A stretch of 64,000 bases of DNA from Cenococcum geophilum 1.58 (lineage: Eukaryota > Ascomycota > Dothideomycetes > Gloniales > Gloniaceae): assembly GCA_001692895.1 (NCBI GenBank), contig KV748182.1, positions 805,339 through 869,338 of the forward strand, in the 5' to 3' direction. Made by a program: the position numbers and the translations under genes. The notes beneath the pieces are model-generated. The model did not search any database. It saw nothing but the letters and a program-made list of their open reading frames with translations, and had not been told where the DNA came from. Position 1 is the first letter of the stretch. Each line of letters begins with the position of its first letter. Below, piece by piece: positions 1-11,011 of this stretch.

Positions 1-1
1 T

Positions 2-574
2 TTCAAGGGTCTTAAATTTCCTAAGGACCAAGATCTAGAGCTGAAGAAGATAATGAAGAAGTATGCGCCCTTCACACCGAACCCCAGCATGGACACCATG
101 ATATGTCTGATTGATCACATCCTCTCAGAGTCCGATGCAGACGAGATCGCAGCTGGAAAAGCACACGAGAAGAAATCTCTGGCCAAGGAACCAGAGGTCA
201 TGTACAGGTGCAAGATCATGGTCAGCGCCGTCATGTGGCTACAGAAGTTCTCTCGGGATCGCACGGAAGTCGAAGACGCATTTCATCGATGCGAAATTAC
301 ATCCGAAGAGCGACTAGGGCTCCAATATGTGCTGACAGGATGGTTGATGCCGAAGATCCTGGCGGGTGGTGATGCCAACGATCGGGAGATTATTGAAAAG
401 GACGGCATCCTAGACCAGCTTGATAGTGCCTGGGCCTGGTTCGAGAACGATGCGGGAAAACAGGAGAAGAGGTCGATTTGTGGCCTTGCTTTCAGGATTG
501 CAAAGATGGGGGTTCTGAAGGATCTGCCGGCAGAGCTACATCAGCTCGAAAAGGTTTCATTGACGAGTGATTGA
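2..574 (+). CDS. 3' end of an unrecognised host gene, cut by the window edge
   Basis: The frame is open from base 2 to a TGA at 572-574, about 190 codons. The first ATG is at 53, but the frame continues upstream of it (FKGLKFPKDQ...), so the true start is probably outside the window. The predicted chain is charged and mostly helical-looking, with no signal peptide or membrane segment. Examples are WLQKFSRDRTEVEDAF and LDQLDSAWAWFENDAGK. Composition is balanced, with frequent CpA and TpG and no RIP stops, unlike everything to the right of about 1.5 kb. I do not recognise a family. An intron further upstream cannot be excluded. Confidence 0.8.
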   Translation, partial: FKGLKFPKDQDLELKKIMKKYAPFTPNPSMDTMICLIDHILSESDADEIAAGKAHEKKSLAKEPEVMYRCKIMVSAVMWLQKFSRDRTEVEDAFHRCEITSEERLGLQYVLTGWLMPKILAGGDANDREIIEKDGILDQLDSAWAWFENDAGKQEKRSICGLAFRIAKMGVLKDLPAELHQLEKVSLTSD

Positions 575-1045
575 TGACTTAATGCGTCTTGACCTTTGTC
601 AACGCATCTCCAGGCTAGGCTGTCATCGGTGCAAGGGATACAGGCCGTTACGGTCGTTTTGAATGACAACCTCCGCCATGGATGGATTGATGAGCATAAT
701 CGAAATATTATACCATTAAAAAGTAACGGCAGCTCTGATGACCTTGAAGATCTTCCCGAGAGTGGCCAGTTCTTACTTTAATTATAATACAACTCTTAGC
801 TAAGTTATAGTAATTACTAGAGATCTCCGCAAGAGTCTTCACCATAGTTGATTTAGGGCCATCCCAAGGAAGAAATATCCCTTGGGATGCCCCACCTAAA
901 CCCATATTGTACTAGTTCACCCCGCAGCCTGGGCGGCGAAGAGGAAGACCACTCTTATTTGGCAGGTGAAGCAGGCCAGGCATCAGCCGCACCCGCATTC
1001 TCAGCCTTTTCGAGCTGAAGATAGACTACTGTACTTTCTACAACA
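575..1045. other. Intergenic DNA downstream of the host gene
   Basis: Normal-composition spacer between the stop codon and the first transposon. It probably holds the 3' UTR of the upstream gene. Short open frames on both strands have no ATG or no convincing content. The only structure I see is the hairpin at 856-893. Confidence 0.5.
856..893. terminator. Inverted repeat / hairpin in the intergenic spacer
   Basis: ATCCCAAGG at 861-869 pairs perfectly with CCTTGGGAT at 880-888. The stem extends outward with one mismatch to about 14 bp around a 10-nt loop. It lies about 290 bp past the host stop codon. A transcript-end role is a guess; it may be chance. Confidence 0.25.
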
Positions 1046-1050
1046 CAAAA

Positions 1051-1295
1051 TGTAACCGACTACCGACACTGTACCGAGACACAAGATCGCCGCTTGGAAG
1101 GCTCCAGGACAGCATCAACGCCACCCTATATATTGATTGCAGATCAATATTGCTTGCAGATCACTGTTTCCATTTCAGTTACCTATTACCCCATCATGTC
1201 TTATTACCTCCACCTTCTTCGTGTATATATAGAGGCTTTAGAGCTACATTCACAATCAAGTCGTTCATTCAATTCTTCGCACTGNAAAGCTTACA
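1051..1295 (+). repeat. copia-1 5' LTR (little mutated)
   Basis: Starts TGTAACCGACTACCG and ends CTTACA. It is 245 bp against 228 bp for the 3' copy. The 17-bp excess is a short internal duplication near 1140-1165 around the repeated word TTGCAGATCA. One ambiguous base lies at 1285. CpA and TpG are retained. Confidence 0.9.
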
Positions 1296-1538
1296 GTTAT
1301 AAGCCCGGATCGCACTACCTACTAACCAATCAATCTACTACCATATTCAAGAAGTCACTACTTCTACTACCTTTACAATGTCTCAAGCTTCTTCACCTAT
1401 CAAACGAACGGACGATCAACCCTAGTCGACGACCGTACGTACCTGACTGACGAACGAATTGACGAATAAAAAAACGTCAAAATAAGGTTTTCGCCAAGAC
1501 GCCAATTGGACCCTGCCTGACCTGTCAAAATCCTAAAA

Positions 1539-2810
1539 ATGACGACTACGAACAAATCAAAAGTCAACCTCATCCTCAACCAGCCTTCTAATTGGACACA
1601 GTGGTTCTTCATCATCCAAGACACAGCCAAAACGAATAAGGTATGGCAATATATCAACCCATTAAAGAAGGAAAAAGATCTTCTAATGCTAGAACTACCA
1701 AGTCGACCCACACCAAGAGACGTACTACCGACGGCTATATTAATAGCGAAGCTAGAACCAAACCAACTCATTGCCTATAACTAGCTCTATTCTAAATATA
1801 AGGACGATCTCCGAATATACCAAAAGCAAGAACAGGCTATCAACGACATTAGTAACTACATTATGCGAATAACGTCGGTAGCCTACCTCCTACTTATTAA
1901 CGGCCTAGATATAGTACACGGACGGCTATAGGCACTTAAGAAAGCACTAGCTCCTACCATATTAGGTTAAAAGCACGACGTCCTAATATAATACACGGCT
2001 TTAAAAGCCTACAACAAAAAACAGAGTATTGAAAAATGGTTAAACAGCTAGCGGAACGTCTATAAGCTTACTAAGCAATTAGACCTACTAAACGTGTAAG
2101 GCTTTAGGCCACACTACGACTTTATTCAAGCAATTAAGCCTATCTCTTCTAGCTTTATAGGAGCTCTAGAAGTAGACCTTATTTATAAGGAACGTAAGAA
2201 TAAAGAAGCCCTATCTATTATCGACCTAATTAAAGAATTTAAGGAGCACTACTGTATGTAGTAAGCAGTACCCTCTGCTACCACTGCTAATAACTCTGCT
2301 TTTGCAACCCTATAAGGCAACTTAATTTTTAATTTAGATTTAAATTCTAACGGCAATTCTAATTCCAATTCTAAATAGAATAAGATATGCGTATACGGCC
2401 TTAAGTATCGATTTAGTAACTACTTCTATATTATTAAGCGGAAGCGCCCTTAAGAATAGAAGCCAAACCTAGACGTCCAGAAGGAAGTAGATAAAAAGAT
2501 CTTATCTATACCTTAGATTAAACGCACTGTTAACCTTATCTTAAAAAGAGAATAGGAAGTAAAAAAGAATATAAAATCTACAATAGATTTTAATTCTAAA
2601 ACCCTACCGTCTAAGACCCTAACTAACTATGCTGCTGTGTTTAGTACTAGTTAAAAACCATTTAAACTCCAGAATACCTAGATACTTAACCCTAGTGCAG
2701 ATACCTACGTCTATAATAACTAAGAAGACTTTACCTTCTCCTACCTAGCTGTAAAAGATAACTATCTAATTGCTAGCAGAAATTTAAAAAAAATATAAGC
2801 CTACGGAATA
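1539..2810 (+). pseudogene. copia-1 gag and start of protease
   Basis: Opens at ATG 1539. The first 81 residues are intact and contain the copia gag signature NWTQWFFIIQDTAK (compare NWxxWxxxI), then a TAG at the first damaged codon. The same frame continues through RIP stops with recognisable gag helices (YIMRITSVAYLLLINGL). Near 2685-2720 the frame reads ILNPSADTYV, the position of the aspartic protease motif (expected D-S/P-G-A). The catalytic Asp appears as Asn, a GAC-to-AAC change. The frame then meets the solo LTR at 2816. An earlier ATG at 1378 has a short frame only. Confidence 0.8.
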
Positions 2811-2815
2811 GTAAC

Positions 2816-2977
2816 TGTCGGGAATGAGGCAAGCGGTCGTCACGTGTCGACGTGGCCCTAGCGTGGTGAGGAACCTTAAGTTCCTCACCCCTTTCCTTAT
2901 TCCTATCAATACAATAAGAACAATCATCATACTATCTACGAACCGTAGCTACGTGATATCCCCTTGTGAGTCCAACA
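2816..2977 (+). repeat. Solo LTR (family S) inside copia-1
   Basis: A 162-bp sequence starting TGTCGGGAATGAGG and ending GTGAGTCCAACA. It is flanked by perfect 5-bp duplications GTAAC at 2811-2815 and 2978-2982. No internal region is present, so it is a solo LTR left by recombination. A second copy on the other strand lies at 25490-26091. The full-length parent is not in the window. Confidence 0.88.
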
Positions 2978-2982
2978 GTAAC

Positions 2983-3196
2983 CATTACTATTAACACACC
3001 TACTAGGAAGTTAAAAATAAAGCTATCCTATATAGTACTAGTACCTACTATATTTATAAATATTATAGCACTATTAAGGGCTATAGATAATAATATCCAT
3101 TTCGACTTAGGACGAAACTTACTCTACCGTCTAGTAACTAGCGAAATAGTATACTATACGAAACGACTAGGGGGCTATTGGGCGCTAATGCACAGA
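2983..3196 (+). pseudogene. copia-1 protease-integrase linker segment
   Basis: Continuation of the copia-1 polyprotein between the solo LTR and hAT-1. It reads through about 70 residues with one RIP stop and shows typical copia spacing: hydrophobic NTPTRKLKIKLSYIVLVP, then HFDLGRNLLYRLVTSE, the region leading to the GAG-pre-integrase domain. The frame resumes after hAT-1 at 7432. Confidence 0.75.
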
Positions 3197-3619
3197 CAGA
3201 GCTGGCAATAATTAAATAAAGTCAAATCAAGGTCCTAGATTTGATTTAATTGCTATTTTCGAGCGCCTGGTTTGGTTTAATTGATTTATTACATAATTAG
3301 AGACCTAATTTATTTAATTTAATTTGCTTTTAATTTAGTAGTGCGTATACCAAAGTCTTAGCATAGTAGAGGTCTATATAGTGCCTTTTAGGCGTCCCAA
3401 ATTGTGCGTAATATAACCCCCCCTACTGCCCCTCTGCCTAATATCATTACTAGTATTAATATAAGGTCGCCTAATCGTTCGGAGGTGGCTAGAAAGGCTA
3501 AGGCGATAATGGTAGTAAAGGGCCAGGTGTTAAAGCGATCGATATTAATGAGGGAGGTGCTTTGGATGATGCTGCTTTACGTTAAATCATTAGTATAACT
3601 CATTCAATAGCTAGTTGAA

Positions 3620-6103
3620 CTTACTACTCGCTAAAGGGCGCTTCTAAAGGCCGATTTAGTAGAAGCTCCGTACTGCTTGCAATACTGCTATCATCTTTAG
3701 CTTTAAGCTAGAATGGCGCGGTAATATTATATTACTAAGCTCACTAAATATACGCTCGCAATCGCAGCTGGTAGCTAGTATAGTGGGGATATTAAGCGCT
3801 AGCTAGCTAAGGTAAGGAAACTTAGTACGATAACGTAGCTAGTACTTAATAGGGCTCTTAGAAAGCGGGTGCGTACTATCTAGTTAGTCTAGAAGCTTTC
3901 ACTTCTTATACTTATCGGTAAGAAGATTGCGCGTTATTTGAGGGCCTTCGGCGATAGATTTAATATACTTATCCCTATTAGAACGCGTGTCTCCACAGTT
4001 TAGCGGTATAAGTAGTGTTGATTATAATAAGGGCGCCTACTTATAGTGCTGCCAGAGCTTTATAAACCGCTTCTCGTTTTGCTTTAGCCACTTAGGGTAA
4101 TTAATTCAGGCGTTTCTATAGTAGTTCTTAAGGTAAGAATAGAGTATAATAGCCGCGTAGTATACCGGCGTATTATCTAGTAGTTTATAGTACTTTTAAA
4201 GCTTTATCCAGCCACTATTAACGTTAATTGAGTAGTGATCTTCTAAGGCTTCCTGGTATGGAAGATCATCTACGAGGGCTTCTTGCACCCGATCCTTCAT
4301 TTCCTCAAATAGTTTAAGTAGCTATTTAAGCATCGGCAGCACTTCCTATATAGCTCCATTGCGCCCTAATTTACCACGGCCTTCTAGCAGCTTTGAAGCC
4401 TCCTTAAGCGGTTATAGAATGGCGATATAGTTACAGATAACGCTCTAATTATAATCATTTAATCCACCGTTTAATATAAAGTTCCGCATAGGAGGGAGAG
4501 GTCTATTTCATGCTTATACTAATACGGTTTCAGTATTATACTTCTTAATTATATAGTGGGCGATTGAATTAAGTGGTTAGCGAAGTTCTAGTACTTAAAC
4601 GAAAGTATTAAGGTAGCTATTCCACCGTATTTTAACTGGTTTAATAAGTTATTTCGGAGTAAAAGCAGTAATTAGTAGTTGCTCATTATTCTTAGCTTAA
4701 TACTGTTTGAATAGCTAATAGAGCTAGGGAGTATTAATAGCGTATATAAAATCGTATAGAGTGCCTAGGGGACCCTCCCGGCGCCACTCCTTAAGGAATC
4801 GTTCTTTATCCTATAGCAGGCGTTAGTAAGGCTATTTAGGTAATAGATTACTATCCTTATTTACCGGTAAGTTATCTTATAAGTTTTTAAACGCCTCCTT
4901 ATCCTTACTAAATAAAATTAACTATGCTATGCGATTAAGTATATGTCCAGAGCACCAAATTCTCTTATCCTTTTTATTAAACGTATATATAGTAGAGAGC
5001 TCTCTTATACTGGCGTCGTTATTTATAGCGTTATTAGTAATAAAGTAGCCTAGCCGTTTACTTATTATACCGAACTGTTTTAGTATATTATTTAAAACCG
5101 CTACGTAGTTAACGCCAGAGTGCTTTCTAAGCTGCTTAGGAAGTACTAGTATATAATCTACTATACGCCCAGTATCGTCCAAATAATAAATATATATACC
5201 AGTAAGGGCGTAGCAATTATTCTAAGTCGTCCAGCCATTAAATAAGATATACTTTATTATAGCACTACGGAGTTTTATTTAAACGGTAGAAAGGAAGGCA
5301 TTAAAGTCGGTAATTATATAGGTGTGTACTGAGTTATAGGACTTCTATAGCACGCTAAGGGCCTCCTCACTAGCAGCATTAATTATTACTTAAAAGGCAG
5401 GATTCTCTACCTCTTATAGTGCTTAATTGCTCTTAGCAATCCAGTATACTACCGCGTTCCTAAACTTCTTTATATTAAAGTTACCGATAATTTCATTTAC
5501 AATTTGCTAAGGAACGTCGTGTAAGAACTACAGCATCTTAATTAGTTTCCGTTTCTTAGCTATTAAACGGATAGCAATAACGGGTCCTTCCTTTATAATG
5601 CCGTGCCCATTAATCCCCTTTTTTAGGTGGTTAATAGCGCTACTTATAGCATAAGTAGTTTAATAGAGACCGCTTAATTTTTAGTAAGTATGGCAGTACC
5701 GATAAAGGAAATATTCTTACTTTATTTAGCGGTGCTAGATACGATAGCCGTACTTCAAAATCTAACTAGGCTTATTCTAGAGGTCTAAGGAAGGTTTTAT
5801 ATACTTAGGAAGGCGTTTAAAGCAGATACTGCTATAGTAGGTACCGTTATCTAGGATTTTATTGGACTCTACTGGAGTAAAGAATACTAAGGGCGCAATA
5901 CTAAGAGTAACTGTACTAGTAGGCGTTGCAATTACGCGCAGATTGTCTTTAGTGAGGTCGCCTGTTATACTAGTAAAAGGGCTAAGGTTATATTTAGTAG
6001 CGTTGAGGTTCAATATAATAAAGTTAAAAGGTAGTAGTCGTTTAGGAGGGTGCTGTTTTAGGTTAATTTCAATAGCGGGGGATTGTTGTTCCGCTTTAGG
6101 CAC
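3620..6103 (-). pseudogene. hAT-1 transposase (RIP-decayed)
   Basis: Read on the minus strand with many RIP stops. The middle shows the hAT catalytic core surroundings: GYFITNNAINNDASIREL followed by IWCSGHILNRIA (family form: ...DNAxNND... CxxHxLNL). The C-terminal dimerisation domain is clear at about 3805-3640: LALNIPTILATSCDCERIFSE and then LPRHSSLKLKMIAVLQAVRS. The N-terminal 109 residues (6103-5777) are open and begin at a GTG codon. Length fits a fungal hAT transposase of about 800 residues. It is not functional. Confidence 0.85.
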
Positions 6104-6189
6104 TATATAAGGCTCGCCAGAACCTTAACACCAGTACTAATATTACTACTTTTCCTACCCACTAAATTACTACTAAATTATTAAATTAA

Positions 6190-7333
6190 AGGAACACCAA
6201 AATCGAGATCCGACCCATACGGTCCTATGGGGGTTCCTTTCCGTCTCATCTTGTCCGCATGGTCAAGCTAAGAGAGAGGATCTCGTCTGTTACTAATGCA
6301 GCAGCGCTACGTTGTGGCTAGAGGGGGCCTTCGAATACTCAACCCTTGACGCCGTTAAAACAGCAGAGTTTTCACAGGCCTTGGCGCCAGACCAGTTAAA
6401 AAGACGACTCCAGAAAAGCGACTTCTGCACCCCTATGCGGTGGAGCCCGGGAACCTAGCAGCTACTATTGATGTTCTATTTAGATCGTGTTAATAGACTA
6501 CTAGAGCGAATGCAGAGACGTATATACGGCTGCGCAGCGCCTGTGCAGCGACGTGGTGGTGGTGCAAAGACTTTTTACTAAGGGGTGAGCCTTAGCAAAA
6601 AGTTTGAACACCGCTACTACGTCTCTAATATACATATTTGGACATTAAATCGACAAGTATCATCCCTTCGGCGTACCCCCTCCCTCCTATGAATACTATA
6701 TACACCGTATAGCATCTTTATACATACACAAGCAATCCGCGCCCTAAGCGTAGTAGAGGCCCCCTATTTTAACATTATCCGGCAACCTAGGTATCTAGTT
6801 ATAGGGATTAGGCCCCCTATTAAATACTAGATTGTCCTTCTATACCTCACGAATAGGTATAAGGGCCTGGGTTTGGGCCCTAGGGCAAAAGCGATACCAA
6901 GTTATACACCCCGTTATAGAAACCCTTTAATAGAGGAGTGGATAAGAGACCTTAGTATATAGGCCCAGGCGGAACGCAAGTGTTATTTATTAGGAGATAT
7001 TTACAGGAGACTTGGAAAAGAAGCTAGGGATAGGCACACGACTTAGATAAGCAATATATAAATATAGCAAAGATGGTTTAAATGGCAGATAGGGCAAGAT
7101 AGGTATTTAGACACTCCTGTATAAAGGGAGTCTCAAAGCAGCAACCTAACAGTGTTTTTCCTCCCGTTGATGTAGTATGGATGTTATCTGGAATATTACC
7201 TCTCACGTCTCCCCTGGGGGTTTTTTGTACACTTAAAAATGGGGTTTTTCTCAGTAAGGAGGTTTTTCCCATAGGAATTAGTCTGTGTGGACCCATTAGG
7301 GGGACTAGGTCGGACGGTAAATTGAATCTTATA
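6190..7333 (+). mobile_element. Family B element, copy 1 (non-coding, retroposon-like)
   Basis: A 1144-bp insertion in hAT-1 flanked by a perfect 16-bp duplication TAAATTATTAAATTAA (6174-6189 and 7334-7349). From about 6400 onward it aligns with the complement of 13040-13951, and more distantly with family A. It has no convincing reading frame. A hairpin near 6568-6604 pairs ACTTTTT with AAAAAGT and CTAAGG with CCTTAG. The first 215 bp (6190-6404) have no counterpart in other copies and are notably GC-rich. They could be a 5' extension or transduced DNA. The long, irregular duplication suggests target-primed reverse transcription. Confidence 0.72.
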
Positions 7334-7431
7334 TAAATTATTAAATTAACAAATCAAATCGAGGGCCTATAATTTAATTGATTTGCTACTTTAGAAAGGC
7401 CGATTTAATTATTGCCAGCTCTGTGCACAGA

Positions 7432-10400
7432 CAGCCTAAGCCTACGAATACCCTAAATTCAACAACTCAATCGACCTTCTTAATAAGAAGATTTCAACTA
7501 AGTAGAATGGCCCGTAAACTAGTCGGAGCCATAGCTATAAAATGATATAAAATTCTAGGCTATGCAGGACCTGACGCTATTAAGCAGCTTCTTAAGCACG
7601 TTAATGGCGTAGAGCTCGAAGAGCTAATCAACGAACGAGCACCGCTTAAAATTGAATGCGAAGTCTGCTTATTAGCAAAGCACACGCAGCAGATCTCTTA
7701 AAGACGAGAATATAAATATCTAGCCACTCAACCATTTGAACGGCTAGCATTTAATATTATTAGCCTTAGAGAACTAGGATATAACGGCGATAGATATATA
7801 ATGCATTTCTATTGCACATATTCCAAATTTAACTTTATATATACCGCCAAGAACAAGGACAAAGCTACTATCCTACCTACTATTCGCAAGACTTACCAGC
7901 TAATTAAAATACAATTTCACTAAGACGTTGTCTTCTTCTAGAGCAATAATAAACGAGCTTTTAGATAGACGGGAGACACCCTATAAACGTGGTGCGTAGA
8001 TAAAGGCATTGCTTTTAAATACCAAGCCCCGTATATAGAAGAACAAAATGGCAGAGCTAAACGATCTAGACGAACCCTTATAGAACGATTAAGGGCTATG
8101 CAGCTAGAAGCTTCCTTACCCCCATCTTTAGAACTAGAAGCTTTCCTTACTACTAAATATACGCTTAATTAAACACCAAATAAATAGCTAGGATGGAAAA
8201 CTCCGTACAAGATCGCCTACGGCAAGACGCTATCCCTTACCTATATGCACGTATATAGCTGCAAGACCTATACGCTGGATAAAAGGGTTAAAAGAGGAGA
8301 TAAGCTAGCTCCTCGTGCATTAATTGGACACTTAGTCGGCTACAATTTAACTAATATCTATTAAATCTAGATTTTAAGTCTCCGCAAGGTTATTTAAACT
8401 AAAGATATTATATTTAACAAGACCTCGTTCTATAACCCTAGGGGTTAAGACATTAACTACCTACTAAGGGAAGTATTAGAAGATACCCTCTGGACAATTA
8501 GTCTACTAGAACCTCTCTATAAAGATAAATTTAAGGATAAATATATCCTATATAGACCTACCTTAAATGTAGATTAAACGACTATGCCTAAATCGAATAA
8601 TTCGGTAGAGCCTCCTATAAAGGATATTAAATAGTTACCAACTTCTAGCAGAATGGTATTTTTAGATTTACTAGAATTACACACCTTACTATAAGGACTT
8701 TAAGACGATATCCTAGATATAATTAAAGCAACTCCTACCTAGCCAAGTTCGCCGGAACTATCTAATATAGCTCTACGAGCTAATAAAGTCTTAGCTAAAC
8801 CTTCTACCGACCTTATTCTACTAGAAGGATCTAAATGAATTTAACGTTAAGCGCATATAATAGCACTAGCCAATCTATCTACCCTATTTGGTTACTATGC
8901 TGGATTTACTATAGGACTAGTAAAGGACGTTAGCCGAACTAGATCCTTATTCTTATCTCTATATTATAACAATCTACCTCCTAAACTAAAGAATCTTAAA
9001 GAACTAAGAAAGTACCCTTTAACTACTGGCTTTTAAAAGGCTATAGAAAAAGAATATAATAACCTAAAACGCTAAGGGACATTTAAGGCTGTACTAAAAG
9101 TAGAAGCAGGCAATAAGCAGATCCTTTTACTAAAATAGGTTTTTAAATATAAGCTCGACAGCGACGGTTACCTTTAAAAGCTAAAAGCTCAACTATATAT
9201 CCGCGGAGGCCTATAAATTACTAAAGAAGAGACCTATACAGCAACCCTAGCTGCTTGAATATTCCGTGCTCTTATGGCTATAGCAGCCGCATTTAACCTA
9301 GAAATTTAACAGTATAACGCTGTAAACGTATTTATAAACACTAAGCTTAGTAAACCAATCTACTGCTACTGCCTAGAAGGATTTAATTAAAACGGACATG
9401 TCTTAAAGCTACTTATAGCGCTATATAGATTAAAAATCTTACTACTACTTTGGTATAAAGAGCTTACTAATATACTAGCTAAATTTGGATTAGAACTAGT
9501 ACTAGGCACTAACTACCTATTTACTAATAGATGACTTATTATCTTCTTTTACGTAGACAATATTGCTGTTCTATTTGCTAAAAAGGACCATTAGAGACTG
9601 GAAGAATTTAAGGCTAAACTACTACACTAATATAAGATTTGTGTACTAAGAGACCTACAGTAGTTCCTAGGAATTTGAATTGAATAAGATTGAGTAAGTA
9701 GAAAGCTCTGGCTCTGCTAAGACTCCTATATTAAAAAGATAGCCAGTTAATTTAATATTTAGCTAGAAAGGTTCCCTAAAATACTACTACTTACTAGGCT
9801 AATTCCGTTTAACTAGTAGACAAATCCTTAAAGAATACTAGCCTATTAGCAACGGGTTAGTTCTCTTATATACCTAGCTATATTTAGAAGACTTAATATT
9901 ACTAATACGCATTCTAAGTTGGCCGAATTCCTTACTAATCTAAATTAAGAACACCTTGACGCAGTAAACTAAGCTATTACTTACTGTCTTGAAACAAAAT
10001 CTATAGCTATTAAATACTCTCGCGAAGTATTTAGAGCCTACGTCTACTTTAGAAACCCTAAAGGAGAAGACGTTACCTTTTACGGAGCATCCGACGCAGT
10101 ATTTGCGGACTATATAGAAACTAGACGGAGCTCTTAAGGATATCTTTTTATGCTATTTAGAGGACTAATTGATTGGAAAGAAACCCTACAGCAATTTATT
10201 ACTCGCTTAACTACTAAAGCAGAGCTTCTCTCCCTATCTACTACTACCGTTAAAATTATCTGGTGGTAACGATTCTTTAAGGCAATTGGCTTTAATTTAA
10301 AACGCGAATTTATCGTGCTCTACGACAATATATAAACTATATAACTCCTAAGACAAAATACACTAAAGCTTAACACTAAGCTTTAATATATTGACGTCTA

Positions 10401-10555
10401 TTAGCACTGGCTAAGATAGGAAGTCTAAGTTAAAAAGATTAATATATAATGGGTCCCTATAAACAAGATGCCTACTAACGGCCTTACTAAGATCTTACCC
10501 TATTAAAAGCACGAGGTATAAATAAAGCAGTTAAATTTAGTGGATATTTAATATT
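7432..10555 (+). pseudogene. copia-1 integrase, reverse transcriptase and RNase H
   Basis: Polyprotein remainder in one frame through many TAG/TAA codons. The GAG-pre-integrase/integrase zinc region reads CEVCLLAKHTQQIS, then FERLAFNIISL. The reverse transcriptase has YVDNIAVLFAK where copia has YVDD, a D-to-N change expected from RIP. RNase H motifs GASDAVFADY (about 10085) and TKAELLSLSTTT follow. Near the end DVYxHWLR precedes the stop, the usual copia C terminus. Damage is mostly at Gln, Trp and Arg codons. Confidence 0.88.
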
Positions 10556-10586
10556 AGATTACTATTCCATCTAGCAACTAGCACCT

Positions 10587-10660
10587 TTGCAATATTTGCA
10601 ATATCCGTAATATCCGTAATATTCGCAATATCCGCAATATTTATAATATTCGCAATATGC
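10587..10660 (+). repeat. 9-bp tandem repeat in the copia-1 3' region
   Basis: About eight copies of a 9-bp unit near CAATATYCG, for example TTGCAATATCCGTAATATCC. It lies just past the end of pol and before the polypurine tract. Variation between units is mostly C/T, as RIP would cause. Confidence 0.7.
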
Positions 10661-10778
10661 CATTCTTATCCTACCCTTTACTACTCTTAAATTGTATCTA
10701 AATTTCCTATTTTGGTATAGCTTCTGCCTTCATTTTATGTTCTATAGTTTTAACTATACCGTTAAATCTGGGGGGGTA

Positions 10779-11006
10779 TATAACTAACTACCGACACTGT
10801 ACCAAGATATAAGATCGCCGCTTAGAAGGCTTTAGGACAGCGTTAACGCTACCCTATATATTAATTGCAGATTACTATTCCTATTTTAGTTACCTATTAC
10901 CCTATTATGTCTTATTACCTCTACCTTCTTTATATATATATAGAGGCTTTAGAGCTATATATATAATTAAGTTGTTTATTTAATTCTTTGCACTATAAAG
11001 CTTATA
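10779..11006 (+). repeat. copia-1 3' LTR (RIP-mutated)
   Basis: 228 bp, aligned along its whole length with 1051-1295. Starts TATAACTAACTACCG where the 5' copy has TGTAACCGACTACCG. In the first 95 bp there are about 13 transitions, all but one with T or A in this copy. It ends CTTATA before the TAAAA duplication. Confidence 0.9.
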
Positions 11007-11011
11007 TAAAA

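Larger units (their letters stand above)
3197..7423 (-). mobile_element. hAT-1: hAT-superfamily DNA transposon
   Basis: Terminal inverted repeats of about 21 bp start CAGAGCTGGCAATAATTAAA at 3197 and end in the complement at 7423. They are flanked by a perfect 8-bp duplication TGCACAGA (3189-3196 and 7424-7431). An 8-bp duplication and CAG-type ends are diagnostic of hAT. Subterminal AT-rich repeats (ATTTGATTTAATT and similar) lie inside both ends. The element is 4.2 kb, of which 1.14 kb is a later insertion (6190-7333). The transposase is on the minus strand. Confidence 0.93.
1051..11006 (+). mobile_element. copia-1: Ty1/copia LTR retrotransposon, RIP-decayed and interrupted
   Basis: The 5' LTR is 1051-1295 and the 3' LTR 10779-11006. 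The flanking 5-bp duplication is CAAAA (1046-1050), seen as TAAAA (11007-11011) after one C-to-T change. Domains run gag, protease, integrase, reverse transcriptase, RNase H, which is the Ty1/copia order. Two insertions split it: a solo LTR (2816-2977) and hAT-1 (3197-7423). Removing these and their duplications leaves about 5.55 kb, normal for copia. A G-rich polypurine tract (10766-10778) precedes the 3' LTR. The first 500 bp are almost unmutated while the rest is heavily RIP-mutated. Confidence 0.93.

Noticed and set aside
596..781. Small protein gene downstream of the host gene
   Set aside because: No ATG start, no recognisable content, and it ends in the AT-rich spacer; probably chance.
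1094..1450. 118-codon open frame in the copia-1 5' LTR
   Set aside because: It covers the LTR and leader, contains an ambiguous base and matches no gag; an LTR is not expected to code.
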